Assembly (NCBI RefSeq): GCF_000213055.1
Contig: NZ_CM001165.1
Coordinates: 6,312,945-6,376,944, forward strand
From: Streptomyces sp. Tu6071
Lineage (GTDB): Bacteria; Actinomycetota; Actinomycetes; Streptomycetales; Streptomycetaceae
DNA length: 64,000 nucleotides
Direction: 5' to 3'
In this document: in pieces, positions 63,481 through 64,000 of the stretch
Numbering within the stretch: the stretch's first letter is position 1
Layout: each line of letters opens with the position of its first letter
Made by a program: the position numbers and the translations under genes
Notes under the pieces: model-generated
The model's database searches: none
Seen by the model: the letters and a program-made list of their open reading frames with translations, nothing else
Told to the model about the DNA's origin: nothing

Positions 63481-64000
63481 ATGCCTTCAGTACCTGTACC
63501 CCCGGAGGACATGATCGCGGCCCATGACCGTACGCCTCTGCCCCGCTCCTTCTTCGACCGCCCGGTCCTGGAGGCGGCCCCCGCCCTCCTGGGGCGGCTC
63601 CTCGTCCGTGAACTCCCCGAGGGACGCGTCGTCCTGCGCCTCACCGAGGTCGAGGCGTACGCGGGCGAGGCGGACCCCGGCTCGCACGCCTACCGCGGCC
63701 GGACCGCGCGCAACGCCGTCATGTACGGACCTCCGGGGCACGCCTACGTCTACTTCACGTACGGCATGTGGCACTGCCTGAACGTCGTCTGCGGTCCCGA
63801 GGGGCTCGCCTCCGGAATCCTGCTGCGCGCCGGCGAGGTCGTCGAGGGCGCCGACATCGCCCGGCTGCGCCGCCCCACGGCCCGCCGCGACCACGAACTC
63901 GCCAAGGGCCCGGCCCGGTTGGCGACGGCCCTCGGCGTCGACCGCGCTCTGGACGGTACGGATCTGTGCGGCCCCGAGGGCGAACCGCTCCGCCTCCTCG
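63481..64000 (+). CDS. DNA-3-methyladenine glycosylase (AAG/MPG type), 3' end cut by window
   Basis: The first 173 codons of a base-excision repair glycosylase of the AAG fold: [37 protein letters not shown] (catalytic Glu in EVEAY), [26 protein letters not shown] and GILLRAGE. The frame is open at the window edge. TACCCT lies 8 bases before the ATG, suggesting a leaderless or nearly leaderless transcript. Confidence 0.92.
   Translation, partial: MPSVPVPPEDMIAAHDRTPLPRSFFDRPVLEAAPALLGRLLVRELPEGRVVLRLTEVEAYAGEADPGSHAYRGRTARNAVMYGPPGHAYVYFTYGMWHCLNVVCGPEGLASGILLRAGEVVEGADIARLRRPTARRDHELAKGPARLATALGVDRALDGTDLCGPEGEPLRLL

Overview
The window is very GC-rich chromosomal DNA with a near-total G/C bias at third codon positions, GTG and TTG starts, chaplins, a Spo0M-like sporulation protein and an actinobacterial Asp23/AmaP cluster. 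This points to a Streptomyces core chromosome. From memory, the gene order resembles S. coelicolor around SCO1860 to SCO1792, read in reverse; this was not searched here. I see no prophage, transposase, CRISPR array, rRNA or tRNA gene.

Layout. 1-1.5 kb: the end of an amidohydrolase gene and an LAETG-anchored surface protein. 1.6-10.9 kb: a cobalamin locus. The minus-strand run cbiB-cobQ-chelatase-cobO-cobB sits behind a cobalamin riboswitch and a 23-codon leader reading frame. A CbiG-domain/CobC fusion gene follows, with a ZIP metal transporter gene inserted between cobB and cobC on the opposite strand. 11-12.7 kb: a Pit phosphate transporter and its small partner behind a PHO-box-like repeat. 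12.8-21.2 kb: GH25 muramidase, class II aldolase, alpha/beta hydrolase, a protein of unknown function, an ABC-F protein with a seven-codon leaderless leader ORF, the small DNA-binding protein Gbn, and an enoyl-CoA hydratase. 21.3-24.5 kb: a two-paralogue Asp23/Gls24 envelope module with DUF6286 and AmaP membrane partners. 24.5-34.4 kb: SDR, GH15, SURF1, a DnaQ-like exonuclease with a BRCT domain, VIT1-type transporter, sterol desaturase, lysoplasmalogenase, CopD and a CoA transferase. 34.6-44.2 kb: subtilase, DUF485/ActP symporter, moaA, small proteins, tyrS, and the fatty-acid pair fabG-fabI. 44.3-50.2 kb: GntR/MFS divergent pair, a 1-kb gene-free repeat-rich stretch, a SixA-like phosphatase and serB. 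50.4-57.5 kb: an FHA-FHA-ABC exporter fusion, an SLT-domain protein, a GAF histidine kinase and response regulator, and two cysteine-poor chaplins. 57.6-64 kb: a hypothetical, an ABC ATPase, NfeD and SPFH proteins, HNH endonuclease, a PEBP-like protein, Spo0M and a truncated 3-methyladenine glycosylase.

Themes. Several genes have a TANNNT hexamer only 6-8 bases before the start codon, suggesting leaderless transcripts. Two short leader ORFs (upstream of cbiB and upstream of the ABC-F gene) look like translational control elements. Intergenic spaces hold short tandem repeats, a 27-bp dispersed repeat family and several perfect long hairpins. The most promising little-described signals are the leaderless MALLLAH leader before the ABC-F gene, the cobalamin leader ORF, the GATC-bearing palindrome upstream of gbn, and the histidine/glycine-rich cysteine-poor chaplin.
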